A DNA stretch of 43,639 nucleotides. Origin: an uncultured Clostridia bacterium (lineage in GTDB: Bacteria > Bacillota > Clostridia > Christensenellales > Borkfalkiaceae). The DNA is taken from assembly GCA_944354535.1 (NCBI GenBank), contig CALVPY010000020.1:1-43639 (forward strand), given 5' to 3'. This document shows, in pieces, positions 1 to 8,128 of this stretch (its first letter is position 1; each line of letters starts with the position of its first letter). Below the pieces are notes generated by a model that searched no databases, was not told the origin of the DNA, and saw only the letters and a program-made list of their open reading frames with translations. A program made the position numbers and the translations under genes.

Positions 1-1
1 T

Positions 2-70
2 GCGGGCGCCGATACGGGCGGGGTGAACGTCTATCTGACCTCCTCTCAGTTCAATTCCATGAACCGCTGA
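2..70 (+). CDS. C-terminal end of an unidentified protein (partial)
   Basis: An open frame enters from the left edge and ends in TGA at 68-70, giving a 22-residue tail that ends in QFNSMNR. The reading frame is open throughout, and the next promoter starts only at 204, so this fits the 3' end of an upstream gene. The tail is too short to assign a family and shows no motif. A frame this short could be open by chance; another frame stays open past position 190 but has no start and no coding character. Confidence 0.4.
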   Translation, partial: AGADTGGVNVYLTSSQFNSMNR

Positions 71-110
71 ACTTTTCAGGCGCAAAGAGCACGGGCCTGC
101 CTTTTCTCCC

Positions 111-137
111 GCGCCGATCTGCACGGCGGCGCATTCT
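111..137 (+). terminator. Weak terminator-like hairpin after the left-edge gene
   Basis: GCGCCG at 111-116 can pair with CGGCGC at 127-132 across a 10-nt loop, followed by a short T-containing run (ATTCTT). The stem is short and the U tract poor, so this is only a candidate 3' end for the upstream gene. Confidence 0.25.
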
Positions 138-203
138 TCAACATGATACAAAGCTTTCACGTCGTTTTCATGCGGAAAGGGTGCGAAAATTCCCCTTGAA
201 CGC

Positions 204-232
204 TTGACTTACATTTTGGAAGTTGATATAAT
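204..232 (+). promoter_or_regulatory. Promoter of the purine operon
   Basis: TTGACT at 204-209 is followed by exactly 17 bp and TATAAT at 227-232, a near-consensus housekeeping-sigma promoter. Transcription should begin near 238-240. That places the terminator hairpin at 314-363 and about 165 nt of leader between the promoter and purE. No promoter of similar quality was found inside the ten-gene cluster downstream. Confidence 0.85.
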
Positions 233-238
233 GGCGCT

Positions 239-363
239 ATGAAAACCGCCTTTTATGTTTCTTTGCGGGGCATCTGCTTCCGCGGCAGCAAACGTAAGTA
301 CCAATGAATGCCCGGGGGCAATTCTATCCATGAGGATAGGATTGCCCCTTGTCAATTTTTTTC
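239..363 (+). promoter_or_regulatory. Structured 5' leader of the pur operon, candidate attenuator of unknown class
   Basis: Between the promoter and purE lie three competing RNA pairings. GGGCAT (268-273) can pair with ATGCCC (308-313), enclosing a small hairpin (274-277 with 285-288). The same GGGGCA run (267-272) can instead pair with TGCCCC (343-348), the 3' arm of the terminator at 314-363. Such mutually exclusive pairing is typical of a transcriptional switch. A 22-codon frame (239-307) beginning at the predicted transcription start ends one base before the 308-313 arm, so a terminating ribosome could also affect folding. I do not recognise the purine, ZTP, PRPP/ykkC, THF or preQ1 aptamer consensus here. 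Confidence 0.55.
314..363 (+). terminator. Intrinsic terminator inside the pur leader
   Basis: A 16-bp stem (314-329 with 334-349, two G-U pairs) closes an ATGA tetraloop at 330-333. It is followed by TTGTCAATTTTTTTC, a clear U tract ending at about 362. Because the strong promoter lies upstream at 204-232 and purE starts at 406, this terminator sits within the operon's own leader rather than closing a previous gene. It must therefore be read through for pur expression. Confidence 0.8.
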
Positions 364-405
364 GCGGCGGGCAAGCCGGGAAATTCAAAAAAGGAGTCAG
401 GTCAT

Positions 406-900
406 ATGAAGAAAGTTGCAGTCATCATGGGGAGCGACAGCGATCTCCCCGTCGTCGAAAAGGCGTTCTCCGTGTTTCGTGAATACGGCGTTCCCTTCGA
501 AGTACACGTCTACTCCGCGCACCGCACCCCCGAGGAGGCCAAAGCGTTCTCCTCGAAGGCGGCAGAAAACGGCTTCGGCGCCATCATTGCGGCGGCGGGA
601 AAGGCGGCGCACCTTGCGGGCGCGCTTGCCGCAAACACCGTGCTGCCCGTCATCGGCATCCCCGTCAAGAGCTCCACGCTCGACGGGCTCGACGCGCTCC
701 TTTCCACCGTGCAGATGCCTTCGGGCATCCCCGTGGCGACGGTCGCCATCGACGGCGCGCAGAACGCGGCGCTCCTTGCCGTGGAAATTCTGGCGGTCTC
801 CGATGAGGCGCTCCGCGAAAAGCTCGCCGCGGCAAGAAAGGCTTCTGCCGAAAAAGTGCTTGCAAAGAACGCCGAGATCGAGGCGAAATATCACTTATAA
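406..900 (+). CDS. purE: N5-carboxyaminoimidazole ribonucleotide mutase PurE
   Basis: A 164-residue cytosolic enzyme of de novo purine synthesis that converts N5-CAIR to CAIR. Visible family motifs are GSDSD near the N terminus (phosphate binding), SAHRTP (class I PurE signature), [21 protein letters not shown] and NAALLA. Length matches the usual 160-170 residues. The ATG at 406 follows AAGGAG at 391-396; an upstream extension to 349 would cover the leader terminator and is rejected. It is the first gene of the pur operon. Class I enzymes normally need PurK to make N5-CAIR, and purK is not in this window. Confidence 0.95.
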   Translation: MKKVAVIMGSDSDLPVVEKAFSVFREYGVPFEVHVYSAHRTPEEAKAFSSKAAENGFGAIIAAAGKAAHLAGALAANTVLPVIGIPVKSSTLDGLDALLSTVQMPSGIPVATVAIDGAQNAALLAVEILAVSDEALREKLAAARKASAEKVLAKNAEIEAKYHL

Positions 901-985
901 TTAGGGGCTTTTGCCCTTCCCCGCGCGGCGAAAGATCGCGGCGCGCACCCACACACGATACCAATTTTTTAGGAGATATAGTACT

Positions 986-1696
986 ATGGAAAAGACCGTT
1001 CAGCTCTATGAAGGCAAGGCGAAGAAGGTTTTCGCGACCGAAGATCCCGCTCTTTGCATCGTCTCTTATAAGGACGACGCGACGGCGTTCAACGGGCTCA
1101 AGAAGGGCACCATCGCAGGCAAGGGCGTCGTCAACAACCGCATGTCCAACCTCATGATGCAGCTGCTCGAAAAGAGCGGTGTGCCCACCCACTTCGTGGA
1201 GGAGCTCTCCGACCGCGACACCCTCGTCAAGAAGGTCAAGATCGTGCCCCTCGAAGTCATCATCCGCAACGTGTCCGCAGGCTCCTTTGCAAAGCACTAC
1301 GGCGTCGAAGAGGGCATCGTCTTCGACGAGCCCACCATCGAGTTCTCGTACAAGAACGACGAGCTCGGCGATCCCTTGCTCAACTCCTATCACGCGCTCG
1401 CTCTGAAGCTTGCGACGAAGGAAGAGATCGAGACCATCAAGAAGTATGCCTTCAAGGTCAACGAAGTGCTCTCCGAGTACTTCAAGACGCTCGGCATCCG
1501 CCTTGTCGACTTCAAGCTCGAGTTCGGGCGCCTTCAGGACGGTACCATCGTGCTCGCGGACGAAATTTCCCCCGACACCTGCCGCCTTTGGGACATCAAG
1601 ACCAACGAGAAGCTGGACAAAGACCGCTTCCGCCGCGACATGGGCGGGGTGGAAGATGCCTACAAGGAAGTCTTCAAGCGCCTGATGGGGGAGTGA
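986..1696 (+). CDS. purC: Phosphoribosylaminoimidazole-succinocarboxamide synthase PurC
   Basis: SAICAR synthetase of 236 residues, joining CAIR and aspartate with ATP. Motifs include [10 protein letters not shown] at the N terminus (ATP-binding lobe), [35 protein letters not shown] and [12 protein letters not shown] (substrate and Mg binding). Length is normal for the short bacterial form. The ATG at 986 follows AGGAGATATAGTACT; the frame is open upstream to 911, but that part has no family similarity. It is second in the pur operon, 85 bp after purE and 1 bp before purF. Confidence 0.96.
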   Translation: MEKTVQLYEGKAKKVFATEDPALCIVSYKDDATAFNGLKKGTIAGKGVVNNRMSNLMMQLLEKSGVPTHFVEELSDRDTLVKKVKIVPLEVIIRNVSAGSFAKHYGVEEGIVFDEPTIEFSYKNDELGDPLLNSYHALALKLATKEEIETIKKYAFKVNEVLSEYFKTLGIRLVDFKLEFGRLQDGTIVLADEISPDTCRLWDIKTNEKLDKDRFRRDMGGVEDAYKEVFKRLMGE

Positions 1697-1697
1697 T

Positions 1698-3143
1698 ATG
1701 ACGGGACATATTCACGAAGAGTGCGGTGTGTTCGGCATCTTTGCCCCCGAAAAGCAGGCGGTCGCTTCGACCGCATACTATGCGCTCTTTGCTCTGCAGC
1801 ACCGCGGGCAGGAGTCGGCGGGCATCGTCGTCAACGACGACGGTGTCTTCAAGACCCACAAGGACGTGGGCCTCGTCAACGACGTCTTCTCGCACGAGAC
1901 GCTCGAAAAGCTGGGCGAAGGCAATATGGCGATCGGCCATGTGCGCTACGGCACGACGGGCACGGGCGGCAGAGAGAACGCGCAGCCCATCGTCGTCAAC
2001 CATCTGAAGGGCAACATGGCGCTCGCCCACAACGGCAACCTCATCAATTCCTATGAACTGAGGACGGAGCTCGAAAACGAAGGCAGCATCTTCCACACGA
2101 CTTCCGATACCGAGGTCATCTCCTATATCATCACCAAAGAGCGCGTGCGCACCCGCTCCATCGAGGAGGCGGTGCTCGCCGCGATGGGCCGCATCCGCGG
2201 GGCATATTCCCTCGTCGTCATGTCGCCCTCAAAGCTCATCGCCGCGCGCGATCCGCAAGGGTTTCGGCCGCTCTGCTACGGCAAGCGCGACGACGGCAGC
2301 TGGCTCGTCGCTTCCGAATCGTGCGCCATCAGCGCCGTCGGCGGGCATAAGATCCGCGAAGTGGAGCCCGGGGAGATGGTCGTCTTCACCAAGGACGGCG
2401 TCAAGAGCTGCCGCGACTACTGCGGGCAGAAGAAGGCGTTCTGCGTCTTCGAGTACTTCTACACCGCCCGCCCCGATTCCGAGATCGACGGCTGCTATGT
2501 GCACGACGCGCGTTTGCAGGCGGGCAGGTTCCTCGCGGAGGAATATCCCATCGAGGCGGACGTCGTCGTCGGCGTGCCCGATTCCGGCCTCGACGCCGCC
2601 ATGGGCTATGCGCAGGCTTCGGGCATCCCGTACGGCATCGGCTTTTTGAAGAACAAGTACATCGGCAGGACGTTCATCGCCCCCGATCAGAAGATGCGGG
2701 AAGACAGGGTGCGCATCAAGCTCAACGTCATCGCTTCCGAAGTGAAGGGCAAGCGCGTCATCCTCGTCGACGACAGCATCGTCCGCGGGACGACTTCCAT
2801 CCCCATCGTCAAGCAGCTGCGCGACGCGGGCGCGACGGAAGTGCATTTCCTCTCCTCCGCGCCCAAGTTCCTCAATCCCTGCTACTACGGCACGGACATC
2901 GCTTCGCGCGATAACCTCATCGCCTGCCACCACACGACGGAGGAGATCGCTTCCATCATCGGCGCCGATTCCGTGGGGTATCTGAGCCTCGAACACGCCA
3001 AGCGCATCGCGGGCACGGACGGTTCGGAGTTCTGTATGGCGTGCTTCGACGGCGTCTATCCCACCGAGGAGCCCCGCGAGGCGGACAAGAACCGCTTCGA
3101 GCGGCCCATCAGCGACAATCCCAAGTTCCGCAAGAACGCATAA
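1698..3143 (+). CDS. purF: Amidophosphoribosyltransferase PurF
   Basis: First committed enzyme of purine synthesis, transferring glutamine nitrogen to PRPP (481 residues). The N terminus carries a short propeptide, then EECGVFGIF with the catalytic Cys at residue 9, so this is the processed Bacillus-type enzyme. The PRPP loop VILVDDSIVRGTTS lies near residue 355. Cysteines in AFCVFEY, NPCYYG and FCMACFDG match the Fe-S ligand set of the B. subtilis type. The start overlaps a GGGGGAG Shine-Dalgarno at the purC stop, so the two are translationally close. AMP/GMP feedback is known for the family, not shown here. Confidence 0.96.
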   Translation: MTGHIHEECGVFGIFAPEKQAVASTAYYALFALQHRGQESAGIVVNDDGVFKTHKDVGLVNDVFSHETLEKLGEGNMAIGHVRYGTTGTGGRENAQPIVVNHLKGNMALAHNGNLINSYELRTELENEGSIFHTTSDTEVISYIITKERVRTRSIEEAVLAAMGRIRGAYSLVVMSPSKLIAARDPQGFRPLCYGKRDDGSWLVASESCAISAVGGHKIREVEPGEMVVFTKDGVKSCRDYCGQKKAFCVFEYFYTARPDSEIDGCYVHDARLQAGRFLAEEYPIEADVVVGVPDSGLDAAMGYAQASGIPYGIGFLKNKYIGRTFIAPDQKMREDRVRIKLNVIASEVKGKRVILVDDSIVRGTTSIPIVKQLRDAGATEVHFLSSAPKFLNPCYYGTDIASRDNLIACHHTTEEIASIIGADSVGYLSLEHAKRIAGTDGSEFCMACFDGVYPTEEPREADKNRFERPISDNPKFRKNA

Positions 3144-3152
3144 AGGAGCAAC

Positions 3153-4190
3153 ATGGAAAAGAGTTTTTCGGAGAGCTATAAAGAAGCGGGCGTCGACATC
3201 ACCGCGGGCTACCGCGCGGTGGAGCTCATGAAGAAGCACGTTGCGCGCACCATGCCCGACGGCAAGGCGGATATCGGCGGCTTCGGCGGCCTCTTCCCGC
3301 TCGATATGACGGGGATGAAGGAGCCCGTGCTCGTTTCGGGCACGGACGGCGTCGGCACCAAGCTCCGCATCGCTCAGCTTCTCGATAAGCACGATACGAT
3401 CGGCATCGACTGCGTCGCCATGTGCGTCAACGACATCATCTGCTGCGGCGCGAAGCCTCTTCTCTTTCTCGATTATATCGCCTGCGGCAGGAATGTGCCC
3501 GAGCGCATCGCCGAGATCGTCGGCGGCGTGGCGGAAGGCTGCGTGCAGGCAGGCTGCGCGCTCGTCGGCGGTGAGACTGCCGAGCATCCCGGCACGATGG
3601 CAGAGGACGATTACGACCTTGCGGGCTTTTCCGTCGGCATCGTCGATAAGAGCAAGGTCATCGACAATTCCAAAATGCAGGCGGGCGACGTGATGATCGC
3701 GCTGCCCTCTTCGGGCGTACACAGCAACGGGTTTTCCCTCGTGCGCAAGGTGTTCGACGTCGAGCACTGCGACCTCAAAGCCCCCGTCGAAGAGCTTCAA
3801 GGCGCTTCCCTCGGGGAGACGCTGCTTGCTCCCACCCGCATCTATGTGAAGCCCGTCCTTGCCGTCATGAAGGAAGTGACGATCAAAGGCATCTCGCACA
3901 TCACGGGCGGCGGCTTCTACGAGAATATGCCCCGCTCCATCCCCAAGGGGCTGGGCGTGAAGATCGAAAAGAGCGCCGTCAGGGTGCCGCCCATCTTCCC
4001 GCTCATCCAAAAGAGGGGCAACATCTCCGAACACGACATGTTCAACACCTTCAATATGGGCGTAGGCATGAGCGTCGTCGTCGCGAAGGAGGATGCAGAC
4101 CGCGCCGTGGCGCTCTTCAAGGCAAACGGCGAGGACGCGTACATCCTCGGCACCATCGTTGAAAGCGAAGACGGGGTGCTCCTCGTATGA
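3153..4190 (+). CDS. purM: Phosphoribosylformylglycinamidine cyclo-ligase PurM
   Basis: AIR synthetase of 345 residues, closing the imidazole ring from FGAM with ATP. Motifs are SYKEAGVDI near the N terminus, [21 protein letters not shown] and [11 protein letters not shown] (ATP/Mg region), and [13 protein letters not shown] in the C-terminal half. Length matches the family. It starts 9 bp after purF with AAGGAG as Shine-Dalgarno, and its stop overlaps the purN start by 4 bp (ATGA), indicating translational coupling. Confidence 0.96.
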   Translation: MEKSFSESYKEAGVDITAGYRAVELMKKHVARTMPDGKADIGGFGGLFPLDMTGMKEPVLVSGTDGVGTKLRIAQLLDKHDTIGIDCVAMCVNDIICCGAKPLLFLDYIACGRNVPERIAEIVGGVAEGCVQAGCALVGGETAEHPGTMAEDDYDLAGFSVGIVDKSKVIDNSKMQAGDVMIALPSSGVHSNGFSLVRKVFDVEHCDLKAPVEELQGASLGETLLAPTRIYVKPVLAVMKEVTIKGISHITGGGFYENMPRSIPKGLGVKIEKSAVRVPPIFPLIQKRGNISEHDMFNTFNMGVGMSVVVAKEDADRAVALFKANGEDAYILGTIVESEDGVLLV

Positions 4191-4792
4191 AAAAGGTGCG
4201 CATCGCCGTGCTCTGCTCGGGCGGCGGCACCAACTTCCAGGCCATTTTGAGCGCCCAGCAGGCAGGCATGATCCCTCACGGGGAAGTCGTCCTTCTCATT
4301 TCCGATCATAAAGACGCCTACGTCCTGACGCGCGCTATGCGCAACGGCGTGGAGAGCGCCGTCGTCGACGTACACGAAGTGCCCGACCGCAGGGAGCGCG
4401 AGGAACGCATCCTCGGGATCCTGCGCGAGAAGGAGATCGGCTTTGTCGTCTTCGCGGGCTTCATGTCCATTTTGAGCGAGCGCTTCACCCGCGCCTATGA
4501 GGGGCGCATCATCAACGTGCATCCCTCGCTCATCCCCAGCTTCTGCGGGAAGGGGTACTACGGGCTGCACGTCCACGAGGCGGTGCTTGCCCGCGGCGTC
4601 AAGGTGACGGGCGCGACCGTGCATTTCGTTACCGAAGAGTGCGACGGCGGCCCCATCATCCTGCAGCGCGCCGTCGAGGTCAAAGAGGGCGATACCCCCG
4701 AGTCGCTGCAAAAGCGCGTCATGCGCGAAGCGGAGTGGGTGATCTTGCCCGAAGCAGTCGAGCTTGTTTGTAAACAGCTATCTCAGGCGTAA
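4187..4792 (+). CDS. purN: Phosphoribosylglycinamide formyltransferase PurN
   Basis: Folate-dependent GAR transformylase of 201 residues; it moves the formyl group of 10-formyl-THF to GAR. The N terminus [14 protein letters not shown] forms the nucleotide site. [18 protein letters not shown] contains the catalytic Asn-x-His, and [10 protein letters not shown] contains the catalytic Asp. Its ATG overlaps the purM stop. The formate-THF ligase encoded at the end of this operon can supply its cofactor. A small hairpin (AAAAAGC/GCTTTTT, 4791-4808) follows directly and may tune readthrough. Confidence 0.95.
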   Translation: MKKVRIAVLCSGGGTNFQAILSAQQAGMIPHGEVVLLISDHKDAYVLTRAMRNGVESAVVDVHEVPDRREREERILGILREKEIGFVVFAGFMSILSERFTRAYEGRIINVHPSLIPSFCGKGYYGLHVHEAVLARGVKVTGATVHFVTEECDGGPIILQRAVEVKEGDTPESLQKRVMREAEWVILPEAVELVCKQLSQA

Positions 4793-4858
4793 AAAGCATC
4801 TGCTTTTTAGGAGTTACCAGAAGTTATCCCATTTGAATATCACATCCGGAGGAGAGAT

Positions 4859-5584
4859 ATGAGTTACGAAGTCAAAACCATGAAAGAAGCGCTCTTTGGC
4901 AACCCCTATGTGGGGCGCGGCATCGTCATCGGCAAGTCCGAAGACGGCAAAAAGGCGGTCTTTGCCTATTTCATCATGGGCAGGAGCGAGAACAGCCGCA
5001 ACCGCGTGTTCGTCGAACAGGGCGAAGAAGTCACCATCTATCCCTATGACGAGAGCAAGGTGAAAGATCCTTCCCTCATCATCTACTCCCCCGTGAAGCG
5101 GGTGGGGGACAAGGTCATCGTCACCAACGGCGACCAGACGGATACCATCGAAGAGGCGCTCAAAAACGGCAAGTGCTTCCGCCACGCCTTGAAGAGCCGC
5201 TGCTTCGAGCCCGACGCGCCCAACTATACCCCCCGCATCAGCGGTATCTTCGACCTCAAGGACTTCAAGTACTCCCTCTCCATTCTGAAGAGCGCGGACG
5301 AAAAGGGCTCTGCCTGCAACCGCTATACCTTCGACTACGAGCCCCTGAACGGCCTCGGGCATTTCATCCACACCTACGAGACGGACGGCGACCCGCTGCC
5401 CACCTTCACGGGCGAGCCCGAGCGCGTCTTCATCCCGAACGATCTCAACGCCTTTGCCGGGGAGATCTGGGAAAACCTCGACGCGGACAACAAGATCTCG
5501 CTCTATTGCCGCGCTTACGATCTCACGACGGGTGCATATGAGAGCGTTATGATCAACAGATTTACCAAAGAGGTGAACGCATGA
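4859..5584 (+). CDS. purO: IMP cyclohydrolase, PurO type
   Basis: This 241-residue protein resembles the PurO family of IMP cyclohydrolases, first known from archaea and also found in some Clostridia. It would close FAICAR to IMP, the last step of the pathway. The N terminus (GNPYVGRGIVIGKSEDGKK, FAYFIMGRSENSRNR) fits that family and is unlike the MGS-like N-terminal domain of bifunctional PurH. A good AGGAGAG Shine-Dalgarno precedes ATG 4859, and the stop overlaps the next start by 4 bp. Its position between purN and the AICAR transformylase supports the role. The assignment rests on recalled family features rather than an alignment. Confidence 0.85.
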   Translation: MSYEVKTMKEALFGNPYVGRGIVIGKSEDGKKAVFAYFIMGRSENSRNRVFVEQGEEVTIYPYDESKVKDPSLIIYSPVKRVGDKVIVTNGDQTDTIEEALKNGKCFRHALKSRCFEPDAPNYTPRISGIFDLKDFKYSLSILKSADEKGSACNRYTFDYEPLNGLGHFIHTYETDGDPLPTFTGEPERVFIPNDLNAFAGEIWENLDADNKISLYCRAYDLTTGAYESVMINRFTKEVNA

Positions 5585-6765
5585 ACGAATTTTCCTTAAA
5601 ATACGGCTGTAACCCCAACCAGAAGCCCGCGCGCATCTTCATGGCGAACGGCGCCGATCTTCCCGTTGAAATTCTGAACGGGCGGCCCGGCTACATCAAC
5701 TTTTTGGACGCCTTCAACTCCTGGCAGCTCGTCAAGGAGATCAAGGAGAGCACGGGCATGGTCGCGGCGACGAGCTTCAAGCATGTCTCCCCGACGTCTG
5801 CGGCGGTCGGCAAGCCTCTTTCCGAGGCGCTCAAAAAGAGCTGTTTTGTCGACGATATCGAGGGCCTCGACGATTCCCCGCTCGCCTGCGCCTATGCGCG
5901 TGCGCGCGGCACCGACCGTATGTCCTCCTTCGGCGATTGGATCGCCCTTTCCGACGAGTGCGACGAAGTGACGGCAAACATTGTAAAGCGCGAAGTTTCC
6001 GACGGCATCATTGCCCCCGGCTATACCCCGAAGGCGCTGGAGATCCTGAAGGGCAAGCGCAAGGGCGGCTATAACATCGTCAAGATCGATAAGGACTATG
6101 TGCCCGAAGAGATCGAGCGCAAGCAGGTGTTCGGCGTCACCTTCGAACAGGGCCGCAACAACTTCAAGATCGACAGGGCGCTGCTTTCCAACATCGTCAC
6201 CAAGAACAAAGAACTCCCCGAAGACAAGGCGATCGATCTCATCATCTCGCTCATCACGCTCAAATACACGCAGAGCAATTCCGTGTGCTTCGCGGCGGAC
6301 GGGCAGGCGATCGGCGTGGGCGCGGGGCAGCAGTCGCGCATCCACTGCACCCGTCTTGCGGCACAGAAGGCAGACCTCTGGCATTTGCGCCAGCACGAGA
6401 AGGTGCTTTCTTTGCAATTTGCAGAGGGCGTGGGCAGGCCCGAGATGAACAACATCATCGATCTCTATCTTTCCGAGGATGCAGACGACGTGCTCGCGGA
6501 AGGCGCATGGCAGAAGTGCTTCAAGGTGCGCCCCGAGCCCTTCACGAAGGAGGAACAGCGCGCGTATCTTGCGACCATCTCGGGCGTTTCTTTGGGCAGC
6601 GACGCCTTCTTCCCCTTCTCCGACAACATCGAGCGGGCATATAAGAGCGGCGTCACCTATGTGGCGGAGCCGGGCGGCTCGGTGCGCGACGACCTCGTCA
6701 TCGAGGCGGCGGACAGCCACAACATGGTGATGGCGTTCACGGGGATGCGTCTTTTTCATCACTAA
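5581..6765 (+). CDS. Stand-alone AICAR transformylase (PurH C-terminal type)
   Basis: A 394-residue enzyme that formylates AICAR with 10-formyl-THF to give FAICAR. It lacks the IMP cyclohydrolase domain of normal PurH. Family marks are SFKHVSPTSAAV with the catalytic Lys-His pair (near residue 66), AGQQSRIHCTRLA, DAFFPFSDNIERA, AEPGGSVRDD and the terminal FTGMRLFHH. It is coupled by ATGA to purO, which provides the missing activity. This alternate form is known from several Clostridia, so it is not a truncated pseudogene: the N terminus begins cleanly at NEFSLKYGCNPNQKP. Confidence 0.93.
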   Translation: MNEFSLKYGCNPNQKPARIFMANGADLPVEILNGRPGYINFLDAFNSWQLVKEIKESTGMVAATSFKHVSPTSAAVGKPLSEALKKSCFVDDIEGLDDSPLACAYARARGTDRMSSFGDWIALSDECDEVTANIVKREVSDGIIAPGYTPKALEILKGKRKGGYNIVKIDKDYVPEEIERKQVFGVTFEQGRNNFKIDRALLSNIVTKNKELPEDKAIDLIISLITLKYTQSNSVCFAADGQAIGVGAGQQSRIHCTRLAAQKADLWHLRQHEKVLSLQFAEGVGRPEMNNIIDLYLSEDADDVLAEGAWQKCFKVRPEPFTKEEQRAYLATISGVSLGSDAFFPFSDNIERAYKSGVTYVAEPGGSVRDDLVIEAADSHNMVMAFTGMRLFHH

Positions 6766-6783
6766 ATTTAAGGACATTTCACG

Positions 6784-6814
6784 GCGCAGACCCGCTTATT
6801 TTGCGGGTTTGCGC
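6784..6814 (+). terminator. Intra-operon hairpin before purD
   Basis: A 12-bp stem (6784-6795 with 6803-6814, one G-U pair) closes a TTATTTT loop. It lacks a U tract, so it is more likely an mRNA-stabilising or partial-termination hairpin than a full terminator. It lies in the 78-bp gap between the AICAR transformylase and purD genes, one of the larger gaps of the operon. Confidence 0.45.
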
Positions 6815-6843
6815 GTTAGCATTTTATAAAAGAGGAAGTTACT

Positions 6844-8115
6844 ATGGATATTTTGGTCGTAGGAGGCGGCGGCAGAGAGCATGCCGTCATCAAGGCGCTG
6901 AAAAAGAGTGCGCGCGCGGGCAAGATCTACGCTCTGCCCGGCAACGGGGGCATCGCGGAGGACGCGGAATGCTTCCCCGTCAAGGCGACGGACATCGAAG
7001 GCATCGTCCGCTTCGCCCGCGAAAGGAAGGTGGACTTCGCCGTCGTCACGCCCGACGATCCGCTCGTTTTGGGCTGTGTCGATGCGCTGGAAGGGGCGGG
7101 CATCCCCTGCTTCGGCCCCACGAAGGACGCCGCCGTCATCGAAGGCAGCAAGGTCTTTTCCAAGGAACTCATGAAAAAATACGGCATCCCCACGGCAAAG
7201 AGCGAAACGTTCTCCGAGCCCGAGGCAGCCGTTGCATATCTGAAGAACGCGCCCTATCCCGCCGTCATCAAGGCGGACGGGCTGGCGCTCGGGAAGGGCG
7301 TCGTTATCGCCCAAAACTTTGAGGAGGCGGAGGCCGCCGTCAAAAACATGATGGTCGATCACGTCTTCGGCGCGAGCGGAAGCCGCATCCTCGTTGAGGA
7401 ATTTTTGACGGGCCCCGAAGTTTCCGTCCTCTCCTTCACGGACGGCAGCATTGTTGTTCCCATGCTCTCGTCGATGGACCACAAGCGCGCAAAAGACGGT
7501 GACGAAGGGCTCAACACGGGCGGCATGGGCACCGTCGCGCCCAATCCCTACTACACGGAAGAAGTCGCAAAAGAGTGCATGGAACAAATTTTCCTGCCCA
7601 CCATCCGCGCGATGAAGGCGGAAGGGCGCACCTTCAAGGGCTGCCTCTATTTCGGGCTCATGCTCACGAAAGAGGGGCCTAAGGTCATCGAATACAACTG
7701 CCGCTTCGGCGATCCCGAAACGCAGGTCGTGCTGCCCCTTCTCACGAGCGATCTTCTCGAGATCATGCTCGCCGTGCGCGGGGGAACGCTCCGCGAGGAC
7801 ATGGTGCGCTTTAAAGAGGGCGCCGCCTGCTGCGTCGTGCTCGCTTCGGAGGGCTATCCTCAGAAGTATGAGACGGGCTTCGAGATCGCACTGCCCGTGT
7901 GCGGGGAGAACGAGGACATCTACATCGCGGGCGCCAAGAGGGAGGACGGTAAGCTTCTGACCTCGGGCGGGAGAGTGCTCGGCGCGGTGGCGACGGCGGA
8001 AGATCTTCCGCGCGCCGTCGAGGCGGCTTACGCGCTTGCAGGGCGCATTACCTTCCAAAACGCTTATATGAGACACGACATCGGCAGGCGCGCGCTTGCC
8101 GCCCTCGGGAAATAA
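6844..8115 (+). CDS. purD: Phosphoribosylamine-glycine ligase PurD
   Basis: GAR synthetase of 423 residues, an ATP-grasp enzyme joining phosphoribosylamine and glycine. It begins with MDILVVGGGGREHAVI (N-terminal Rossmann-like lobe). The ATP-grasp region shows VIKADGLALGKGVVIA, GGMGTVAPNPYY and IEYNCRFGDPETQVVLPLL (metal-binding Glu/Asn). Length and domain order are normal. A GAGG Shine-Dalgarno precedes ATG 6844. In this operon purD follows the last two steps of the pathway, so gene order does not mirror reaction order. Confidence 0.96.
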   Translation: MDILVVGGGGREHAVIKALKKSARAGKIYALPGNGGIAEDAECFPVKATDIEGIVRFARERKVDFAVVTPDDPLVLGCVDALEGAGIPCFGPTKDAAVIEGSKVFSKELMKKYGIPTAKSETFSEPEAAVAYLKNAPYPAVIKADGLALGKGVVIAQNFEEAEAAVKNMMVDHVFGASGSRILVEEFLTGPEVSVLSFTDGSIVVPMLSSMDHKRAKDGDEGLNTGGMGTVAPNPYYTEEVAKECMEQIFLPTIRAMKAEGRTFKGCLYFGLMLTKEGPKVIEYNCRFGDPETQVVLPLLTSDLLEIMLAVRGGTLREDMVRFKEGAACCVVLASEGYPQKYETGFEIALPVCGENEDIYIAGAKREDGKLLTSGGRVLGAVATAEDLPRAVEAAYALAGRITFQNAYMRHDIGRRALAALGK

Positions 8116-8128
8116 AGGGAGAAGATAC

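Noticed and set aside
239-307. 22-codon frame in the pur leader as an annotated gene
   Set aside because: It begins at the predicted transcription start with no Shine-Dalgarno. It could be a leaderless leader peptide, but one example without conservation data is not enough, so it is kept only as part of the attenuator hypothesis.
239-330. Known purine, ZTP, PRPP/ykkC, THF or preQ1 riboswitch upstream of purE
   Set aside because: The conserved core sequences of these families, as I know them, are not found. Only generic pairings are visible, so no class is claimed.
2229-4034. A 601-codon minus-strand frame opposite purF and purM
   Set aside because: It is antisense to two well-supported enzymes, has no family similarity and no Shine-Dalgarno. 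Long antisense frames are expected in GC-rich DNA with this codon bias.
5581-6765. AICAR transformylase gene as a truncated purH pseudogene
   Set aside because: The frame starts cleanly with a family-typical N terminus, keeps the Lys-His active site and is coupled to purO, which supplies the missing activity.
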